Shown here piece by piece: positions 59,711 through 64,000 of a stretch of 64,000 nucleotides of DNA. Within the stretch, counting starts at the first letter, position 1; every line of letters starts with the position of its first letter. The notes under the pieces were generated by a model. The model made no database searches, was not told where the DNA came from, and saw only the letters and a list, made by a program, of their open reading frames with translations. The stretch covers positions 1 to 64,000 of the forward strand of contig JAVVEQ010000004.1 of assembly GCA_032250905.1 (NCBI GenBank), read 5' to 3'. The position numbers were made by a program, and so were the translations under genes. Source of the stretch: Desulfotignum sp032250905. Its GTDB lineage: Bacteria; Desulfobacterota; Desulfobacteria; Desulfobacterales; Desulfobacteraceae.

Positions 59711-60985
59711 TTGAAAGACGTACTTTTTATTCAATTTTACGGCCAGACCGGCAGTGGATGGTTTGACCTGTGCAATGGATTTTCAGATACCTGGGACCTT
59801 TGCAGAAGCAAGGGGGATTTTTTATGGATTCCCATGGAACAGAATCCGGACCAGTGGTATGATGAGGCTGCGTATCAACCCATTTCCCTCCCCATCAAAA
59901 AAGGGACGGTTCATGTGAGTGCCAGTTATGTGAATCATCTGTACCAGGCCTATCTGTGGGCCATGGCCTATCCGGAGGTTCAGGTGATCGTGGGCGGCCC
60001 GGTGGCATCGGAAAGGCACACGGGAGCCCCGGGCTGGCAGTCGGTTCATTTCAAGGTGGAAACACGGTTGCCTTCAAATCTGACCCTGACCGGTCAGAGT
60101 GTGGAACGTTTTTTCGGCGTCCCGGAATTTTCAGGCAGATGGCATCTGGAACTGCCACCGCAGATTCCTGAAGATGGACGGATCTATTTTTCCTATACCC
60201 TTGAAAATCAGTGTTACTGGAAAAAATGTCCTTTCTGTTCCATTGCTCAGCACTCTGCCGACCATTTCAGAAAACGGCCGGTCCTGGATCTGGCTTTCAC
60301 GGACATCGATTACCACGGGCATAAAATTGTGCGGCTCAATACCGGGTCCATGACCCCGGAACATATTCGACAACTGCTGCCCATGCTGCCAGTCAAACCG
60401 GATATGGAATACCGGTTTTTCATGCGGGCCGCCGCAGCGGAAACCCGTGCCATGAAAGAGGCTGTGTCCAAAATGGGAGATAAAATACCCGACTGCACCC
60501 TGGGGTTTGGGATTGAATTTCCCTCAAACCGCATGTGGAAATATCTGAACAAGGGCACCCGCATGATCGATGTGATAAAAACCCTGGAATTCTGTACTGA
60601 AACCGGATTCGAAGTCAACGCCAATGTTATTCTGGGTTGGAACAATCTGGTAGATCAGGATATCAGGGATCTGGAAGGCTTCATGCACCGCCTCTCCGGA
60701 AAAACCGTCACCACCCTGCAGCTGCGCTGGTTGTTTGCGCATCCCTACACGCCGATTTACGACACCTATGACGGTGTTGAAAACAGCATCCGGCTGGGGC
60801 CTTTCAACTGTGGATTCCATGTTTCCATTCCAAACCACCAGATGAGATTAAACCTGGCGGCGGCTGAAATCATTAAAGATGTCTGCCGCAAAAAAGGGAT
60901 ACAGCTCCAGGGGTACAAAAATCTGAAAAAAGGCATGGCATCCGACATGGCTGAATCGCTGCTTGACAATAAAATGAAATTGTAA
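59711..60985 (+). CDS. Radical SAM-like protein with CX4CX2C motif
   Basis: A 424-residue protein starting with TTG at 59711, 8 bases after AAAGGA. The N-terminal part (VLFIQFYGQTGSGWF, and MAYPEVQVIVGGPVASE) resembles a cobalamin-binding-like Rossmann domain without an obvious B12 motif. The cluster motif NQCYWKKCPFC has cysteines 168, 173 and 176, that is CX4CX2C instead of CX3CX2C. Later strands (MEYRFFMRAAAAETRAM, LGFGIEFPSNRMWKYLNKGT, NVILGWNNL) fit the rSAM barrel. The substrate is unknown. It precedes the SUMF1-like gene by 50 bases on the same strand. Confidence 0.75.
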   Translation: MKDVLFIQFYGQTGSGWFDLCNGFSDTWDLCRSKGDFLWIPMEQNPDQWYDEAAYQPISLPIKKGTVHVSASYVNHLYQAYLWAMAYPEVQVIVGGPVASERHTGAPGWQSVHFKVETRLPSNLTLTGQSVERFFGVPEFSGRWHLELPPQIPEDGRIYFSYTLENQCYWKKCPFCSIAQHSADHFRKRPVLDLAFTDIDYHGHKIVRLNTGSMTPEHIRQLLPMLPVKPDMEYRFFMRAAAAETRAMKEAVSKMGDKIPDCTLGFGIEFPSNRMWKYLNKGTRMIDVIKTLEFCTETGFEVNANVILGWNNLVDQDIRDLEGFMHRLSGKTVTTLQLRWLFAHPYTPIYDTYDGVENSIRLGPFNCGFHVSIPNHQMRLNLAAAEIIKDVCRKKGIQLQGYKNLKKGMASDMAESLLDNKMKL

Positions 60986-61035
60986 TTGGATGCATGTTAT
61001 AAATTGCGTATAACCTTAATTTAGAAAGGGTTATC

Positions 61036-61893
61036 ATGAATAACAAGCTGTCAGGGAAATTCTTCTTTCAGATTCTGTACAAAGCGGGCTGCCGGTTTAC
61101 ATGGGTCATTTTTGTCAGCCTGGTCTGCATGGTTTCCATCGGCCTGACCCAGGAAAAAAAAATTACCAACCATCTGGGTATGAATTTTATCCGTGTGGAG
61201 GCCGGCCGCTTTCAGATGGGAAGCCCGGATACTGAAACCCACCGGAAAAGCAATGAACCGCAGCATTGGGTCCAAATCAGTGATCCGTTCTATCTTCAGC
61301 AAACCGAGGTCACCCTGGAACAGTGGCAGGCTATCATGGGAAAAGCCTTTTTTCTGAAAAAAAAAGGCGGTCCCCGGACCCCGGTGACACGCGTGTCGTT
61401 TTATGACTGTCAGAAATTCATCAGAAAATTGAATCGCATGAATACCGCCCGATACCGGCTTCCTTCGGAAAAAGAATGGGAATATGCCTGCCGCGCCGGT
61501 ACCACTACGGCATACAGCTGGGGAAACGATCCGGAGTGCCGACTGGCCATGTATGCAAACACCCCCAAACGACACGGAGAATGCTGCCCCTATTACCGAT
61601 CCATCGGACTGCCGGTCAATGGTCCGGCCCCGGTAGCTTCATTTCCACCCAACCCATGGGGGTTTTTTGACATGCACGGTAATGTCTGGGAATGGTGTCA
61701 GGATGAATATACCGATGATATCAGGACTTCCGGAGTCAACACCCTTGATCTGTTTACCGCCAGGCCCCGGGTTCGCCGGGGTGGCAGCTGGTACCTGTAT
61801 GGCAAATATATGCGCAGTGCCAACCGTACATACGCCCATCCCGGCACCCGATTTCAGACAACCGGATTCCGGCTCGTTCTCGAGGTGGATTGA
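61036..61893 (+). CDS. SUMF1-domain protein lacking FGE cysteines
   Basis: A 285-residue protein with one N-terminal hydrophobic segment (FTWVIFVSLVCMVSIGL, about 22-38) and an outer FGE-sulfatase (SUMF1) domain: GMNFIRVEAGRFQMGSPD, YRLPSEKEWEYACRAGTTTAYSWGND, NPWGFFDMHGNVWEWCQDEY, RVRRGGSWYLYGKYMRSANR and GFRLVLEVD. At the two sites of the copper-binding active cysteines of formylglycine-generating enzymes it has Leu and Met, so it is probably not an FGE. It may bind a ligand or serve structurally outside the cytoplasm. AGAAAGGG precedes the ATG; its stop overlaps the next start as TGATG. Confidence 0.85.
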   Translation: MNNKLSGKFFFQILYKAGCRFTWVIFVSLVCMVSIGLTQEKKITNHLGMNFIRVEAGRFQMGSPDTETHRKSNEPQHWVQISDPFYLQQTEVTLEQWQAIMGKAFFLKKKGGPRTPVTRVSFYDCQKFIRKLNRMNTARYRLPSEKEWEYACRAGTTTAYSWGNDPECRLAMYANTPKRHGECCPYYRSIGLPVNGPAPVASFPPNPWGFFDMHGNVWEWCQDEYTDDIRTSGVNTLDLFTARPRVRRGGSWYLYGKYMRSANRTYAHPGTRFQTTGFRLVLEVD

Positions 61894-64000
61894 TGCGCGC
61901 CAATCTCTTGAGTTTCCTGAAAATCTATGAAGAAGAGATCAGCCTGTTTTTATGGACGGCGGCCCTTCTTTTCATTATTCGAAGTTCGGGCATTATTCTG
62001 AACAACTATGCGGAAACCGCTTTTCTGAAACGGTACGGTGTGGAATTCATGCCGTTGGTCAACATGCTCAATGCCGTGGCCACCTTCTTCATCACCGGTT
62101 TTCTGACCTTGTTTCTAAACAAGACATCCGGTGCCAGGCTTCTGTATTATATTTTCATTTTTTCAGGGATCATTGTCACTGTCATCCGCCTGCTCATTCC
62201 TTTTGGTATCGAACTGCTATACCCGTTGCTGTTCATGCTAAAAAGCCAGTTTGAGCTGCTGCAGGCAATGCTGTTCTGGAATATGTGCAACGATTTGTTC
62301 AACACCCGCCAGTCCAAACGGTTGTTCCCGCTCCTCACCGCCGGCGGGGTGATCGGTCTCATACTAGGCAGTTTCGGCACCCCTTATTTCGCAGGTCTTT
62401 TCAGTCTGGACAACCTGTTATACCTGTATCTGATCACCACCATCATGGGTGCGGTGCTGATACGGGCCATGGGACGAAGCTATGCCACGTTGATCTATAC
62501 GGAAAAAACGGGGGAAACCGCCCAAAAGAAACCGCCCTTGATGGAAGAAATCAAACGGATCTATCCTCTGGTCAAAGATTCCGTCCTGGTCAAAATTGTG
62601 CTGGTCCTGACCTTCATGCCGAACGTGGTCATCCCCATCATGAATTATCAGTTCAATTATGCGGTCAACGAGCAATTTGCCTCAGAAAGCGCGATGATTC
62701 AATTTTTCGGTTATTTCAGAGGCAGTCTTTACATCGTGAGCCTGTTCATTCTCCTGTTTGTGGGCCGGATCTACGGCAAATGGGGGTTGCCGGTAGCCCT
62801 CATGTTTCACCCCTTCAACTACATGCTGGCTTTTTTTGCCTTCCTGTTCAGATTTGATGTTTTTTCGGCCATGTATGCCAAAATGTCCACCAACATTATC
62901 CGCACCACCATCAATATGCCGGCCAACAGTATCCTCATCGGCCTGTTTCCCGAATCGTACCGGAACATGATCCGGCCGTTTCTGCGGGGAACGGTAGTTC
63001 GGGTCGCTTTGTTCACAGGCTCCACATTGATATTGCTGTCAACGCCTTTGTTTCATCCACGGTATCTGACCCTGGTAGCCCTGCCGTTCATGATCGCCTG
63101 GTTGGCGGCTCCGTTTGTGCTCAAATCAAATTACTCGAAAATTCTGCTGGACCTGATATCCAAAAACATGCTGGATATTAAAAGCATGGAGAAAGAGGAA
63201 CTGGGCCAGATCTTCAACCAGGAAAAAACCCTGTCCACCCTGGAGACCTCTTTTCTGTCAGCCCGGGGAAAAGATGCCGTCTGGTATGCCAGACTGCTGA
63301 AAAATTTTTCACCCGAAAGGCTGGACGAGCTGATTATTCAAAACCTGGAAAATCAGGACCAGGCCACCCAGGTGGCACTCATCAAACTGATCACGCCCGA
63401 ATCCGGTCCCCAGGCGGCCAGGGATCTGATTCCCATTCTGTCCCCGGATCGTCCTGAGACCACCATTGCCATTCTCAAACTCATACACAGGTATGGCATC
63501 AAGGTGGGAGACCATCCGGTCATATCTCGGCTTGTCACCAGTTCACATCCCGTGATCTCGGGATTTGCCGGGGCCTGCATTCACAACGATCATCCAGAGA
63601 ACCTTGAGCAGTTCATCACTGAGGGGCTGGCAGAAGCGGATCCGGCTCACCGTCAGTCAGGCATTATCTGCGCAGGTTTAAGCCGCAGTAAAAAATGGAT
63701 TCCTGAACTCAAAAACATGCTCAAAACCCCTGGAATAGATCCCGTTATTCCGGACATCATAATTGCCTTGTCCCGGTTGAACGCAGATGAAATTAATGCG
63801 CTGGCTATCGATTACCTGACCCATGCACGGACGGATGTCCGCATGGCCGCACTGGACGCTTTATCCATTGTCAATGACGACACCCTGCTGAAAACAGTTC
63901 TTCTGATGGGTGATCCATCAGACGAGATTCATGAATTTGCCAAGGAAAAAATCAGAACCGCCGACCACCAGAATCCCCGGTTGCTGGTGGAATCTCTGGG
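61893..64000 (+). CDS. Membrane transporter-like protein with HEAT-like C-terminal part (3' end outside)
   Basis: An open frame from ATG 61893 that runs past the window edge, at least 702 codons. The first 415 or so residues carry about eleven hydrophobic segments, starting LFLWTAALLFIIRSSGIILNN, and resemble MFS or ATP/ADP-translocase-like (Npt) membrane domains. After about residue 440 the protein is soluble and made of repeated helix pairs (LDELIIQNLENQDQATQVALIKLI, AARDLIPILSPDRPETTIAILKLI), a HEAT-like pattern. Proteins of this build in related bacteria can end in a cyclic-nucleotide-binding domain, which could not be checked here. It is coupled to the SUMF1-like gene by an overlapping start. 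Confidence 0.75.
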   Translation, partial: MRANLLSFLKIYEEEISLFLWTAALLFIIRSSGIILNNYAETAFLKRYGVEFMPLVNMLNAVATFFITGFLTLFLNKTSGARLLYYIFIFSGIIVTVIRLLIPFGIELLYPLLFMLKSQFELLQAMLFWNMCNDLFNTRQSKRLFPLLTAGGVIGLILGSFGTPYFAGLFSLDNLLYLYLITTIMGAVLIRAMGRSYATLIYTEKTGETAQKKPPLMEEIKRIYPLVKDSVLVKIVLVLTFMPNVVIPIMNYQFNYAVNEQFASESAMIQFFGYFRGSLYIVSLFILLFVGRIYGKWGLPVALMFHPFNYMLAFFAFLFRFDVFSAMYAKMSTNIIRTTINMPANSILIGLFPESYRNMIRPFLRGTVVRVALFTGSTLILLSTPLFHPRYLTLVALPFMIAWLAAPFVLKSNYSKILLDLISKNMLDIKSMEKEELGQIFNQEKTLSTLETSFLSARGKDAVWYARLLKNFSPERLDELIIQNLENQDQATQVALIKLITPESGPQAARDLIPILSPDRPETTIAILKLIHRYGIKVGDHPVISRLVTSSHPVISGFAGACIHNDHPENLEQFITEGLAEADPAHRQSGIICAGLSRSKKWIPELKNMLKTPGIDPVIPDIIIALSRLNADEINALAIDYLTHARTDVRMAALDALSIVNDDTLLKTVLLMGDPSDEIHEFAKEKIRTADHQNPRLLVESL

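Noticed and set aside
1..64000. CRISPR arrays, insertion sequences, prophage or integrase genes
   Set aside because: No regularly spaced repeats, transposase or phage-type frames were seen in any part of the window.

Overview
This window looks like chromosome from a strictly anaerobic, sulfate-reducing bacterium of the Desulfobacterota, most likely a Desulfobacteraceae-type complete oxidiser or autotroph. The evidence is a full dsrMKJOP operon (sulfite-reduction membrane complex) together with a bacterial-type CO dehydrogenase/acetyl-CoA synthase locus with fhs, folD and cooC. The genus cannot be fixed from the sequence alone. No insertion sequence, prophage, integrase or CRISPR array was seen; this is core chromosome with some accessory genes.

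Layout. (1) 1-12.3 kb, + strand: division and cell-wall (dcw) cluster, starting inside a murE-murF fusion, then mraY, murD, ftsW, murG, murC, murB, ftsQ, ftsA and ftsZ, tightly packed with several overlapping starts, followed by a radical SAM gene. (2) 14.0-15.3 kb: a DAHP synthase gene preceded by a textbook transcription attenuator. It has a 24-codon leader peptide with eight consecutive Tyr/Phe/Trp codons, an antiterminator and a terminator. (3) 15.3-20.0 kb: an MFS transporter, an SLC13-type permease with four RCK_C-like domains, and an RluD-type pseudouridine synthase. (4) 20.0-29.4 kb, - strand: fhs, folD, an ADP-forming acyl-CoA synthetase, a DUF1844-type protein, ispE, tRNA-Gln, prs, rplY, pth and carD. 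(5) 30.1-39.9 kb, + strand: the Wood-Ljungdahl carbonyl branch, acsD, CODH, acsB, acsC, acsE, a small unknown gene and cooC. (6) 39.9-45.5 kb: an Epd/GAPDH-family dehydrogenase, a tRNA-queuosine mannosyltransferase homologue, a radical SAM gene, a GAF/class III cyclase and a PagL-like deacylase. (7) 45.6-51.4 kb: RsbRD-domain gene plus dsrMKJOP. (8) 51.4-59.7 kb: an unassigned radical SAM gene, then on the - strand a glutathione-synthase-like ATP-grasp gene followed by a five-gene peptide ABC transporter. (9) 59.7-64 kb: a radical SAM gene with unusual cysteine spacing, a SUMF1-like protein, and a membrane protein with a repeat-rich C-terminal part that runs off the window.

How the genes work together. 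fhs and folD supply the methyl branch on tetrahydrofolate. AcsE moves the methyl group to the corrinoid protein AcsCD, and CODH plus AcsB join it with CO and CoA (or run the reverse to oxidise acetyl-CoA). CooC matures the nickel site. DsrMKJOP couples membrane and periplasmic electrons to sulfite reduction. The ADP-forming synthetase can link acyl-CoA to ATP. The dcw cluster builds a peptidoglycan that is probably meso-diaminopimelate type, judging from the DNPR motif in the MurE part.

The most notable item is the aromatic leader-peptide attenuator in front of DAHP synthase (14116-14255). Its stall codons, antiterminator and terminator can all be read directly in the bases.
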